Source of the DNA: Atherix ibis
Taxonomy: Eukaryota; Arthropoda; Insecta; Diptera; Athericidae
Length of the DNA stretch: 64,000 bases
Assembly: GCA_958298945.1 (NCBI GenBank)
Contig: OY282605.1
Coordinates: forward strand, 117,548,267 to 117,612,266
Direction of reading: 5' to 3'
The notes below the pieces were generated by a model. The model saw nothing but the letters and a program-made list of their open reading frames with translations, was not told where the DNA came from and did no database searches. A program made the translations under genes and the position numbers. Position 1 is the first letter of the stretch. Each line of letters opens with the position of its first letter. Shown in pieces: positions 1-10,945 of the stretch.

Positions 1-734
1 ATGACTGTCGGGATTGAGATACGCCCAATCAATACGGTCACAGTCCTGTCTACAATGCATTTCGCCAGCCTAGCCAATCAGCTTCAGGTAGTTGCACGTA
101 ACTTAATTGTAACACAGCTTGCTACGACCGAATTATCAACCCAGCTCACTTTCTTCTAACGCGTTCTGATTTTCTGCTATGACTGGATCATGCAAGAAAC
201 ACTTAGTATGGCTACGAGCTCTTCTCATCATCATCTTCAAAATACCTCATTTTACACCTCATTTCATACTAGCTATATCAAGTGGCCTCACTTCTCGCTT
301 AAAGCCGGCAAACATTCAATTTATTCATTTTTATAATTTCTGCGCTAAGCGATCTTAACTAGCAGAACGCTTCCCCATTTGTGCAACTAACAGGGCCTGC
401 AACATTGTTAACCGTTAGTAACCATTTACAAGTTATTTACCCCAGCTGTTAGTAGCAAGGCCTCACATACAGTAAGTGCGCTTTACCCTAAAAGAGCTAC
501 GTATACAGTAGCAACCTTGTAAATTTCATCGGTACTGCTAGGCCAGCTAAGGTCAATGTGTATACCACACCTACAGGCACTTCTGGCGTAGTCCTTGTGG
601 ATCATTATCCGAGAATGAACCTCCTTGCAGTTAGCGGATAGGCTCTGCTGGGCCAGCTCAGAACGCGGGTGAGCTAATAACTGTAGGCATTTCTAGCGTA
701 GTCCTTGGGGATCATTCACACTAAAAAGCCTCCT
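1..734. other. Likely 3' part / UTR of the adjacent R1-like LINE
   Basis: This segment has clearly higher GC than the rest of the window and no open frame. It lies on the 3' side of the minus-strand R1-like RT relic, so it probably holds the decayed ORF2 C-terminus and 3' UTR. A direct repeat of about 36 bp occurs at 571-606 and 681-716, 110 bp apart, with core GCGTAGTCCTTG and following ATCATT. Assignment to the LINE is inferred from position and base composition only. Confidence 0.35.
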
Positions 735-1290
735 GTGCGGGGGAACTGAAGCAACAGTCACATTGTAGATCTGTTCCGTACCTTTTCCACACATTTGTCC
801 ACTACGATCATAGCCAAATCTTTAACAAATACGATGATTGTCACCTCCTCTGTAAGATGGAGCCTGAGAATACCATCACACATCATATTCCATAACAGAG
901 GGGGAGCTCTGTAGAACCCCCCTCTCAATTCTGCATGATCTCTCTCCACTGCTTGTCCTATATAACAGAATTTTATTACTTAGGTAGTCTTCAATTGTTC
1001 TCCGGAACACCTATTGAGCCTATAGCGTCAAGGATACGATCCCATCCCGCCGAGTTGAAGGCATTTGTCACATCAAGGGTTATAAAAGCACAGTACTTTA
1101 TGGAGCCGTACGCGCTATGCCAAAGAGCAAATGAGCTCCTGGAGCCAAATTATGTCCTTCGGTTAACACACAGAATGCGTTCGAGAATTTTACCCATCGT
1201 ATCCAGAAGATATATTGGTCGGTTGCACAGGCGTTGCCTCCTCCAAAGTTGTAAAAAAATTCCTTCACACAAGCAGGTAAAATTCCTCCA
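735..1290 (-). pseudogene. R1-clade LINE reverse transcriptase relic
   Basis: Read on the minus strand, the segment carries recognisable non-LTR reverse transcriptase blocks in order. About 1235-1160 gives RPIYLLDTMGKILERIL, the block before the fingers domain. About 1100-985 gives KYCAFITLDVTNAFNSAGWD, RT motif A with its catalytic Asp. About 930-790 gives APPLLWNMMCDGILRL followed by EEVTIIVFVKDLA, which is the motif C region. The YADD/FADD box has become FVKD, so the second catalytic Asp pair is broken. The blocks lie in different frames with stops after VPENN and elsewhere. This is a dead fragment; the endonuclease domain is not visible. The R1 clade assignment rests on the AFNSA-WDRIL style of motif A and could be off by one clade. 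Confidence 0.72.
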
Positions 1291-2546
1291 AAAACATTAC
1301 ATTTAATAAATAACAAATAAAAAATAAAAACATTTTCCCAAAATAATGCATATTTTTTTGTGATAATTAAAATATGATTTTTTTTTTTTTTGAAATAGTT
1401 AAAATTTTGTCGAATAGAAAAATTTAACATTCTCATTTTATATGGCATAAAAAATTGCTAAGAAATAATTATTTTATATAAAAATTTAACCTCCAAATTT
1501 AGAAGTTGTTGAATATTATCAAAATAAATAATAAAAATTCAATTCTAGGTCAAGTTAATTGACGTAACTTTTGTTCGGTTGTTAATTTCGGGCTTAGGAA
1601 GTACTTCAAACAATTAACAATGAAAAATGAAAGAAAAATCATAAACAAAACAACTAAATGCATAGATCGAAAATAGTATCATTGTAGATTTATTCACCTG
1701 TAAAAGTGTTTCATTATGGAGACCGTGACTTATTAGTTGAAAATATGGTATTACAACCAACTAATTATTAAAGGAGTCATTTTTGAATTGCTAAAATTCG
1801 GTTTTTTTTTTGTGGCACATTTCCCCTTTTCAAATAAATAAACAGAAATCGAGTGTCAACAAATCAATGTTGACCAGTCAAAAATCTTCATTTACGTTCA
1901 CTACTATTTTTTTTTCTTTTTCTTTTATAAAAGGTGTATAAACAGTAAAAAAATTAAGTCCGAAAAACTGAGTACGCTTCAGCAATGAAAATCCTTCAAC
2001 AAACAACAAAATGAACTGCGTTCATGAAAATACAAAATCAACAGTAATAAAATTTCTAATAATTTTTCTACTTCCCTAATATAATTGCCAATTTATCAAT
2101 GAATGTGATTGTTTTTATTTTATTCATTAAATTATCATAGGAAATAAATTTTAAAATAGTTTAAAAAAAAAAAACCGAAAAAAAATTCATCATTTGAAAA
2201 TACTTTAATTTTGTAGAATTTCTCAGTTACCCTCCCTGCGGGTTTTTCTCTTTTCATTTATTGTACAATTTTGAACATTGTATAAATATAAATTTTATAT
2301 ATAGTTTAAAGGTCAGCATATTTAAAATATTATCAAAACAAAATAAATATAAAAATGGAGAGAGAGAAAAATAATCAATTTCCAAAACCAGGTTTCTCGC
2401 TTAAGTCTTTCGTTTTGTCTTTACTGTTGAAATCTGCGCCATCTAGGGTAAAATTATATTTTAACTCATGCTTGTTATTATTATCGGAGCTCCAAACCGA
2501 ATTCTATCTAATCTCAGCTTCACTTTGTGGAATCGAAATATGACAG
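1291..2546. other. AT-rich intergenic sequence
   Basis: This stretch has poly-A and poly-T runs and scattered short open frames with no recognisable protein similarity. I see no RNA gene or repeat structure. The last ~20 bases lead into the 13-bp minisatellite. Confidence 0.5.
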
Positions 2547-4455
2547 CTACTGAAAATTCCTACTGAAAATTCCTAATGAAAATTTCTACTGAAAATTCCT
2601 ACTGAAAATTTCTACTGAAAATTTCTACTTAAAATTCCTACTGAAATTTCTACTGAAAATTCCTACTGAAAATTTCTACTTAAAATTCCTACTGAAAATT
2701 TCTACTGAAAATTTCTACTGAAAATTTCTACTGAAAATTTCTACTGAAAATTTCTACTGAAAATGCCTACTGAAAATTTCTACTTAAAATTTCTACTGAA
2801 AATTCCTACCCAAAATTCTTACTGAAAATTTCTACTGAAAATTCCTACTAAAAATTTCTACTGAAAATTCCTACTAAAAATTTCTGTTTAAAATTCCTAA
2901 TAAAAATTTCTACTAAAAATTCCTACTGAAAATTTCTACTGAACGTTTCTACTGAAAGTTTCTAAGGAAAATTTCTACTGAAAAATTCTACTGAAAATTT
3001 CTATTGAAAATTTCTACTGAAAATTCCTACTAAAAATTCCTACTAAAAATTTCTACTGAAAATTCCTAATGAAAATTTCTACTGAAAATTCCTACTGAAA
3101 ATTTCTACTGAAAATTTCTAATGAAAATTTCTACTGAAAATTCCTAATGAAAATTTCTACTGAAAATTTCTAATGAAAATTTCTACTGAAAATTCTTACT
3201 GAAAATTTCTACCGAAAATTCCTACCAAAAATTTTTACTGAACGTTTCTACTGCAAATTTCTACTGAAAATTTCTACTGAAAATTTCTACTGAAAATTTC
3301 TACTGAAAATTTCTACTGAAAATTTCTACTGAAAATTTCTACTGAAAATTTCTACTGAAAATTTCTACTGAAAATTTCTACTGAAAATTTCTACTGAAAA
3401 TTTCTACTGAAAATTTCTACAGAAAATTTCTACTGAAAATTTCTACAAAAAATTTCTACTGAAAATTTCTACAGAAAATTTCTACTGAAAATTTCTACTG
3501 AAAATTTCTACCGAAAATTTCTACTGCAAATTTCTACTGAAAATTTCTACTGAAAATTACTATTGAAAATTACTACTGAAAATTTCTACTGAAAATTTCT
3601 ACTGAAAATTTCTACTGACAATTTCTACAGAAAATGTCTACTGAAAATTTCTACAGAAAATTTCTACTGAAAATTTCTACTGAAAATTTCTACTGAAAAT
3701 TTCTACAGAAAATTCCTTCTAAAAATTTCTACTGAAAATTTTTACTGAAAATTTCTACTGAAAATTCCTACCATAAATTCCTACTGAAAATTCCTACTGA
3801 AAATTTCTACAGAAAATTTCTACTGAAAATTTCTACTGAAAATTTCTACTGAAAATTTCTACTGAAAATTTCTACTGGAAATTTCTACTGGAAATTTCTA
3901 CTGAAAATTTCTACTGGAAATTTCTACTGGAAATTTCTACTGGAAATTTCTACTGAAAATTTCTACTGAAAATTTCTACTGAAAATTTCTACTGGAAATT
4001 TCTACTGAAAATTTCTACTGAAAATTCCTACTGAAAATTTCTACAGAAAATTTCTACTGAAAATTTCTACTGAAAATTTCTACTGAAAATTTCTACTGAA
4101 AATTTCTACTGGAAATTTCTACTGGAAATTTCTACTGAAAATTTCTACTGGAAATTTCTACTGGAAATTTCTACTGGAAATTTCTACTGAAAATTTCTAC
4201 TGAAAATTTCTACTGAAAATTTCTACTGGAAATTTCTACTGAAAATTTCTACTGAAAATTTCTACTGAAAATTTCTACTGAAAATTTCTACTGAAAATTT
4301 CTACTGAAAATTTCTACTGAAAATTTCTACTGAAAATTTCTACTGAAAATTTCTACTGAAAATTTCTACTGAAAATTCCTGCTGAAAATTTCTACTGAAC
4401 ATTTTTACTGAAAATTTCTACTGAAAATTTCTACTGAAAATTTCTACTGAAATTA
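2547..4455. repeat. 13-bp minisatellite CTGAAAATTTCTA
   Basis: There are about 145 head-to-tail copies of a 13-bp unit, CTGAAAATTTCTA. Substitution variants (CTGAAAATTCCTA, CTGGAAATTTCTA, CAGAAAATTTCTA, CTTAAAA) are more frequent at the left end. The middle, about 3260-3420, is near-perfectly homogeneous. A higher-order unit is visible: the run of CTGG-type variants starting at 3873 recurs at 4107, exactly 234 bp (18 units) later. The unit is not a multiple of three and includes stops, so it has no coding potential. Confidence 0.97.
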
Positions 4456-4810
4456 TGCCACATAAAATTTAATAATTTATTAACTCTTTTAAAATCGAAA
4501 AAAATTTTATAAAAATTTTTTATTTAATAAACCCTGATACAAAAGGTACAATAAATAATATTTTCTTATTTTATAAAAATTTTTCAAATTATTTCAATAT
4601 TCTTTCACAATACAAATCAACTATTATTAATAATATTTTTTCTATATAAAATACTAAAAAATTTAAATTAAAATTATTTTTAATAAATAAATTTAAAATT
4701 ATAAAAATTAATATATAAATATTAAAATTCAATTTAAACTGATTTGCACAGATTTCTTTTCAATGTAAATGAAATGCTTAACTAAATAAACTTCAAATTG
4801 TCATTCTAAC
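4456..4810. other. AT-rich spacer between two 13-bp repeat blocks
   Basis: Extremely AT-rich non-repetitive sequence separates the main 13-bp array from a decayed patch of the same unit. No gene is visible. Confidence 0.5.
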
Positions 4811-5030
4811 TGATAACATCTACTAAAAATTCCTCCTGAAAATTTTTACTGAACGTCTCTACTGAAAATTTCTACTTAAAATTCCTACTAAAAATTGCTA
4901 CTGAAAATTTCTACTGAAAATTCCTACCGAAAATTTCTACGGAACGTGTTGTGATGACACAAAATTTCTATTGAAAAATCCAACTGAAAAATCCTACTAA
5001 AAAGTTCTAAGGAAAATTAGATTTCAATGC
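4811..5030. repeat. Decayed outlying patch of the 13-bp minisatellite
   Basis: Around a dozen diverged units (CTACTGAAAATTTC, CTACTAAAAATTC and similar) occur here, with an insertion around 4945-4960. It looks like an eroded edge of the array at 2547-4455 split off by about 350 bp of unrelated AT-rich DNA. Confidence 0.85.
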
Positions 5031-5199
5031 AAATTGAACACTGAAAAAATATTATTTTCGAAATATTACTAATTAAATTGAAGAAACACTTTCCTGAGAA
5101 ATGATCGAAATTCTTCCAGTTAAATTATAATTCAAAAGTAAAAAAAAAAACAGAATTTTTTAAGAATAATAACAGAACAATTTTTATTTAAATTTAAAA

Positions 5200-6345
5200 G
5201 CATGCCCAGCGACAAAACAAAACTGAACAAACTACAAGAAGAACTGCATGACGAAATCGCAGAACGTTTCAGAAACTATATATCATCACTTACGAAAAAT
5301 AGAACTCTATGAACTGCTATAAAATATATGTTATCTTATAAAAAAATAACGCATCCTTTACGAAAAACTGACGGCACCTGGGCAAAAACGGATAAAAATA
5401 ACACATGAAGACATACTAGCCATGACTCATTATAGTAAAATGAAGACAGAACTATCCATTCCCGTACCCATGAGTCTTCCACCAAAGACAATCACTTCTT
5501 CCAAAGTTGCTAATTTAAGCAAACAAAGCTCCTGGCTATGATCTGATCAACTCCAATACACTCCAACAACTTCCTAAAAGAGCAATAATTTTCCTTGCTA
5601 CAGTATATAACTCCATTCTTAAAGTAATATATTTTACAATCCTCTGGAAATTTGCCATCATAAAAATAATTCCTTAACCCAATAAACCACTTCACTTTCT
5701 ACAAACTAATAATTCTCCGGCCAATCCTCTCGAAAATCTTTGAAAAAATAGTAATCCGTCATTTACATTTCCTTCTTAAATCCTCAAATTTAATTTCCAA
5801 CCACCTGTTTGGTTTCCGGTCCGAACACTCCACTACGCGGGGCAGTGTCATCAAGTTGTCCATTTCATTGCGTCTTTTTAGAAAGAAAAGAGTACTGTCT
5901 CAGTATATGTCGTGATATAAGTCAAGCCTTTGATAGAGTTTGGAAGCCGCGCTTACTTTGGAAACTCAAGACGAATACCTTCTAGCTAATCGTATTTCCT
6001 AAACCTAAAATCATTCCTTTTCAACTGACACTTCCAAGTAAACCAACTCTCTGACAATTTCTGGTGTTCCACAGAGAAGTATACTTTGACCCATTTTCTA
6101 CAATTTTTATACATCCGATATCCCCATTCGTCCTAATACCATCTTTGATACACACGCTGATGATACAGCCTATTTTGCATCTAGCAAAAATCCCCAAAGT
6201 GCTTCCAAAATTTTTAAAACCCAAATCCAAACCCTACAGAGCTGGCTTACCAGGTGGAGAGTAGAAGTTAATGAACGTAAGTCTACCCACGTGACTTTTT
6301 CTATCCGGCGTGAAAAATTTAAATGCATTTTAATCAGTCAGTCTA
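5200..6345 (+). pseudogene. Jockey-like LINE reverse transcriptase relic
   Basis: Plus-strand pieces in shifting frames match the order of a jockey-type ORF2 RT region. About 5520-5690 gives fragments of the APGYDLI and LLKRAIIFL type. About 5810-5850 gives FGFRSEHSTT-like residues. About 5910-5965 gives DISQAFDRVWKPRLLWKLK, with the motif A Asp. About 6060-6090 is a VPQ-S-L-like stretch. About 6153-6164 reads HADD, the YADD motif C with Tyr replaced by His. About 6170-6300 gives NPQSASKIFKTQIQTLQSW and a region ending THVTFSIRR. Many stops and frameshifts make it a dead copy. The endonuclease domain is not recognisable upstream. Confidence 0.8.
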
Positions 6346-6350
6346 TATTC

Positions 6351-6364
6351 GCCCACCCTGTATA
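6351..6364. repeat. Solo mariner-like terminal sequence
   Basis: The sequence GCCCACCCTGTATA is the reverse complement of a TATACAGGGTGG-type terminus. This resembles the terminus of the mariner at 42450-43473, which begins TACAGGGTGG. No partner terminus was found nearby. Confidence 0.3.
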
Positions 6365-6449
6365 AAATTAAGGTAGCTTAAAAATTTAATTAAATCAATA
6401 AATAAAAATAATAAACTGATCTTTGGATTTAAATGGCATCTCGACTATC

Positions 6450-6780
6450 TTACGTTGATTTGCCCAGTCTTAACATTGGCATATTTTGTTTAGCGATTAA
6501 TGGCGAGACCATTTCCAAGAGGTGATCGAAATCATATTTGCCAAGACGGTGACAATTGTTGTACAATTTATTTTCGAAGTGATCACCGCCGCGAAGTTCC
6601 GACAGTAACTTTCCGCATGCATGGTTTTTACTGAGCTTCCCCAACCTAGATGCGGTTTGCACTGCAGCTCTTCGTTATCATGGCTTTTGCTATCGTCCAA
6701 AATCAATGAATTTTTTTAGTTGAAATTTTTTTTTACCTTTTTCTTGATTGCCAAATACATTGGCCTCCAAGACGCAAAAA
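6450..6780 (-). pseudogene. Harbinger/PIF-type transposase N-terminal relic
   Basis: The minus strand reads LSELRGGDHFENKLYNN, then HRLGKYDFDHLLEMVSPLIA and KQNMPM, and in another frame SRDAI. This order (ELR-D, then F-R/K---FD-LL--V-P-I-KQ/K-T-MR, then AI) is the N-terminal pattern of PIF/Harbinger-derived DDE transposases and HARBI1-like proteins. Frameshifts near 6470 and 6640 and the lack of any downstream DDE core make it a truncated relic. The identification rests on pattern resemblance alone. Confidence 0.5.
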
Positions 6781-7236
6781 ACCACGAGTGAAAATCGTTC
6801 ATGAAAATGAAGCAAATGTCAAATAGATTCTGACTGGGCGAACTTTAATCGAGCTCACACGTACTCACTGTTTAAAAATTGTTCGCGGGTTCGAGCCCGT
6901 GATCGAGGCGTTGTCATATTTCTTCCGAAGATTTGAACAAAAATGTGTATTCTTGCAATAATTTGTCCATTGCATGAATGCTGTTAGAGATGTTAAAAAA
7001 TATCGAATAATTCGAATAGCTCTCAAATGGTCTAATCGTATCATTCCAGTTAAAAAAATTTGTGTGCCTATAAAATTTATTACATTTGTTTGGAGTTCTC
7101 CAACGAAATGGACAAACTTTTTTTTTTGCAAGCATTATTGCTTAGAAATGAAAATAATATAAAAAAGTTTTCTTAAATAAAAATCGATATACGTATTACA
7201 CCAGATAAATATGGCAAAACGTACACATTTGATAAA
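6781..7236. other. AT-rich spacer with a tRNA-like B box
   Basis: No gene is visible. Around 6883-6901 the bases GGTTCGAGCCC sit in a short imperfect stem, as in a tRNA T arm or a tRNA-derived SINE. No convincing A box or acceptor stem accompanies it. Confidence 0.25.
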
Positions 7237-7442
7237 GAAAAAATATCTTGCACACTTGTGTCATCGCCATGCTGGCAAAATTCAATGAGGTAGAAAGGAA
7301 TTTAGCCCCTTACCAATTTTTTCTTTTTCCAAATATGAAAAACTGGCTCCGAAAAAAAAAAACAAATATGAAAAAACTGGCTCAGCTTGACTCGGTAGAC
7401 TCAAATTTTAAAGTGATTGCTCGATCTAGAGGGATACTCTAT
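7237..7442 (+). pseudogene. Mariner transposase C-terminal relic
   Basis: The plus-strand frame contains NLAPYQFFLFPNMKNWLRKK. This matches the DLAP-DFFLFP-LK--L-GK block around the third catalytic Asp of mariner transposases. The usual D-LAP-D is changed to NLAPYQ, so both acidic residues are lost. A partial duplication follows (two AAATATGAAAAA-CTGGCTC segments near 7334 and 7366). Short and degenerate; the rest of the element is not recognisable. Confidence 0.45.
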
Positions 7443-8540
7443 TAATAAGCAAAATGAATTTTATAAAAGAAAAGGTTTTTTTGTTAAGGCCAGGTATTAA
7501 TCATACAACCATGATACATAGCTTATTTGAAAACAAAAATTTCTTTGACCAAAAAACTTTATCTAAACTTTTTTTCCGAATTTTATTTCATTTTTATATA
7601 GTTTTTTAATAAAACCCATTTAATATTCGTACAAATTTTCAAATTCTATGAATTTTTTTCTGGTTCAGAAAAATACTAAAACCAAAATCACATCAGAAAA
7701 TCCAGTCGAGATAGTTCGCTTAAGCGAATAGCATTAATGCTCGTCTTTAGATGGTACCAAGTATATAAAATTAATATTCCATCCTATAATTCGTATCGAA
7801 CTAAGCCAATATTTCAATATTGAATGTCATTGGCAAAAATGATGAAAATACTCAAACGATTGCGTTAGATAAACCAATGACCTAATTGTTGCTTAATATG
7901 AATTTAGTTAGTAGTAAAAAAGTTCAATACATCATTGTGTGTGGATTATTATTGGTGTCTTTTCACCAACAACAATAAAAAATAAATTTATTCATTACAA
8001 ATTTTTTATACTATTACTTTTCAAGTGATTAATAGTTTTTGTTTTATAACTGCACTGCATATAAATTGTAGTTTAGTACGAGCTCAAGTAATTGTAAATT
8101 AATCGATGGAAATTTTTGCTTTAATGACGATTACCAGTACGAGTATTGTTGGACCGAGAAAAATGTCGTCGCAACTATTTTTGAGTTGATATTTTTTTCT
8201 AATTTTAATTGCGAATTAATGAAATTTATTTTTACTATGCAATATAATAAAAGCTTAAAAAAGAGTACAAATTTTTTCTGGAATTTTTCAGATATATATG
8301 AGGTGAAGCAGATAAGTAATGAGACTGGTTTATTCCTCTTTCTTTGCAATATTTTTTTTTGGTTTTTATATGCCACTTTTGTTTTGTTTAAAGTAGTTAC
8401 CTTGGGCAGCTGTTCATCCTCTTAAGAATAGTGGAAACCTTCACCTTAAATCGGATTCAGCTCTTCAGTATCAACGTGACGTACTTTCATGTGTTTTTTT
8501 CATCATCAAGAATAAATTTAAAAAAAGTCATGCGGACTAA
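7443..8540. other. AT-rich intergenic sequence with two adjacent palindromes
   Basis: No coding region is recognised. It contains perfect palindromes at 7715-7728 (TTCGCTTAAGCGAA) and 7730-7741 (AGCATTAATGCT). At 7491-7511 it also contains a 21-bp word repeated exactly at 14497-14517. Confidence 0.5.
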
Positions 8541-9930
8541 AGTTTGGCGAATAATAAGAGGAGGATAACCACAGAAACCGCTAATCTAGACTTAAACTCA
8601 TTGATGGTGATGGTTAATGGGAGAGAGGGAAACCAAGGATTTGCAATGTCCGATCTGGCATGAAGAACCTTTTTTCTGAGCCTTTTTAAGGAGGTCTAAC
8701 ATCACAACAACTTCGCATTTTCATCAGTTTTCGATGATGAGGTCCTCACTAGGCGAGGATCTTTTTCCAACACTTTTCGACCTCCAAAAGTGCTAATCTA
8801 GACTAAAACTCGTTTATGGGGATGTTTAATGGAACAAAGGGTATCCAAAAGTCTGTAATATCTGATCTGGCGCGAAGAACCTTTTTTCTGAGCTTTTTCA
8901 AGGAGGTCTGACATCAGAAGAATTTTTATTTGTTCCGCATTTTCATCAGTTTTCAATGATGAGGTCTGCACTGAGAGAGGGTCTTTTTCCAACACTTTTC
9001 GACCTCCAAAAGTGCTAATCTAGACTACAATATTCGATCTGGTGCGAAGAACCTTTTTTCTGATCATTTTCAAGGAGGTCTGACATCACAAGAACTCTTA
9101 CTCGTTCCGCATTTTCCTCAGTTTTCCATGATGAGGTTCTAACTGAGCGAGGGCCTTTTTCCAACACTTTTTGACCCTCCAAAAGTGCTAATCTAGACTA
9201 AAACTCGTTTATGGGGATGTTTAATGGAACAAAGGATATCCAAAGGTCTATAATATCCCATCTGGCGCGAAGAACATTTTTTCTGAGCTTTTTCAAGGAG
9301 GTCGGACATCACAAGAACTCTCACTCATTCCGCATTTTCATCAGTTTTCAATGATGAGGTCCTCACTAAGCGAGGATCTTTTTCCAACACTTTTCGACCT
9401 CCAAAAGTGCTAATCTAGACTTAAGCTTATTGATGGGAATGTTTAATGGAACAGAGGGCATCCAAGGGTCTGAAATATCCGATCTGGCGAGAAGAACCTT
9501 TTTTCTGAGCTTTTTCAAGGAGGTCTAACATCACAACAACTTCGCATTTTCATCAGTTTTCCATGATGAGGTTCTAACTGAGCGAGGGCCTTTTTCCAAC
9601 ACTTTTTGACCCTCCAAAAGTGCTAATCTTGACTTAAGCTTATTGATGGGAATGTTTAATGGAACAGAGGGCATCCAAGGGTCTGAAATGTCCGATCTGG
9701 CGAGAAGAACCTTTTTCTGAGCTTTTTCAAGGAGGTCTAACATCACAACAACTTCGCATTTTCATCAGTTTTCGATGATGAGGTTCTGACTGAGCGAGGG
9801 CCTTTTTCCAACACTTTTTGACCCTCCAAAAGTGCTAATCTAGACTGCAATATCCGATCTGGCATGAAGAACCTTAAGGTCCTGACTGAGCGGGGGTCTT
9901 TTTCCAATACTTTTCGAACCTCCAAAAAAG
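8540..9930. repeat. 212-222-bp satellite, about 6.5 tandem copies
   Basis: A long unit recurs in the same orientation, anchored by GCTAATCT(A/T)GAC at 8580, 8792, 9014, 9187, 9409, 9622 and 9834. Spacings are 212, 222, 173, 222, 213 and 212 bp, so one copy carries a ~40-50-bp deletion. The unit also contains CTTTTTCCAACACTTTT, GACCTCCAAAAGTG, CTTTTTTCTGAGC and CATTTTCATCAGTTTTC. The last copy is truncated near 9930. Short minus-strand open frames that repeat LALLEGQKVLEKGP-like residues follow the repeat and are probably fortuitous. Confidence 0.93.
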
Positions 9931-10289
9931 CTTGATGTCACCGAAAAACTTATGCTTTCGATAAGGAATATGCCCCATAAACTTTTTGTAACTTTTCGTA
10001 AATAAAACGTTTGGTTTTGCCAAGCTTAACGTCGATGCCCTAAATTTTACTATTCCATTTTTCTTAATGCACTGCAAAAATACCACTTCAGCTATTATGA
10101 TCTATAAAACAATAAAAAGTGGAATTTCTCAAAATATTAGTTAATTTGGAAGTCTATGGACAGTAAATATGTACCAAAGTTTTTTTTTTGAAGCTTTAGT
10201 CACAAATGGAGGGTTTTGGAAAGGAATTTGTGAGTAATTTTTAAAAATGTTGACGTTAGTATGATTAAAAAGACGAAGGTATAACTGTT
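9931..10289. other. AT-rich spacer, no gene seen
   Basis: Moderately complex sequence between the long-unit satellite and a LINE relic. I recognise nothing in it. Confidence 0.4.
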
Positions 10290-10520
10290 TATAACGAGAC
10301 ACAGTCTTATTAAGATTACTGTAGTCGGAAAGTTAAGCAGAGCCAGAAAGCTCTAGTCCGTAAGTCCAAAATGGCTTTAGTAGATAATTGCATAAAAGCA
10401 CTTTACTGTCTATTGTAGATCGTTTATGAATTTCTAGACTTTTAGGTATTATGTGTAAATATTATATTAGGTGCTTGTCTAAACTCAGTCGTAGGTATCA
10501 AGCATTGATAACTTTAAAAG
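10290..10520 (-). pseudogene. Jockey-like LINE RT C-terminal relic
   Basis: On the minus strand a frame reads STIDSKVLLCNYLLKPFWTY followed by GLELSGSA. This is the post-catalytic block of jockey-clade reverse transcriptases (typically KLLLYK--LKPIWTYGI-LWG-A). Upstream on the same strand (toward 10520) lies YLRLSLDKHL, which resembles the YLG--LD--L-W segment preceding it. Stops interrupt the frame. It is in the opposite orientation to the jockey relic at 5200-6345, so it is a separate insertion or an inverted piece. Confidence 0.65.
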
Positions 10521-10945
10521 GCATGGCGCTTATAGTTGCAAATAAAACTTCATATATCAAAAATATTTTTAAGATATTTTTAAAAAAAGAGTCTTTACTT
10601 TCGCTGGTTGTATACGTATTCCTGCTGGAAGCATATATGGTCCGGGTCTACACATATATCATTTATGTTTTCCAAGAAGTAATCGTTGATCAGGACCCAG
10701 TCATACTGTATAGATAAAAGTGGCATCCTTCTGAAACCACATGTCCCCTGGGTTTATTTATTCTATGTTTTCAAAGAAGTAAGAGTAGTCCTAACCATTG
10801 ACTATAACGAAGGCTTCCGGTTCATTTTATGGCTCCAATTTCTATTGTTGAAAAGCGACCATTCTAAGCCCAGATTTAAAATAAGACCGCTGCAGTACGT
10901 TTTGCAAGTTAATAACTCATTTTAGAGGTAAAAAAAAAACTGAAG
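10521..10945. other. Unassigned moderately complex sequence
   Basis: Two diverged similar segments (around 10640-10690 and 10750-10790) share TATGTTTTC-AAGAAGTAA. The minus strand contains MWFQKDATFIYTV, which weakly resembles the WFQQDGAT-HTA block of mariner/maT transposases. The match is too short to call. Confidence 0.25.

Noticed and set aside
6880..6901. tRNA gene suggested by a GGTTCGAGCCC B box
   Set aside because: No acceptor stem, anticodon arm or convincing A box at the right distance. At best an eroded tRNA-derived SINE.
10610..10800. Mariner-like block MWFQKDATFIYTV on the minus strand
   Set aside because: The resemblance to WFQQDGAT-HTA covers only about a dozen residues, without supporting blocks or termini.
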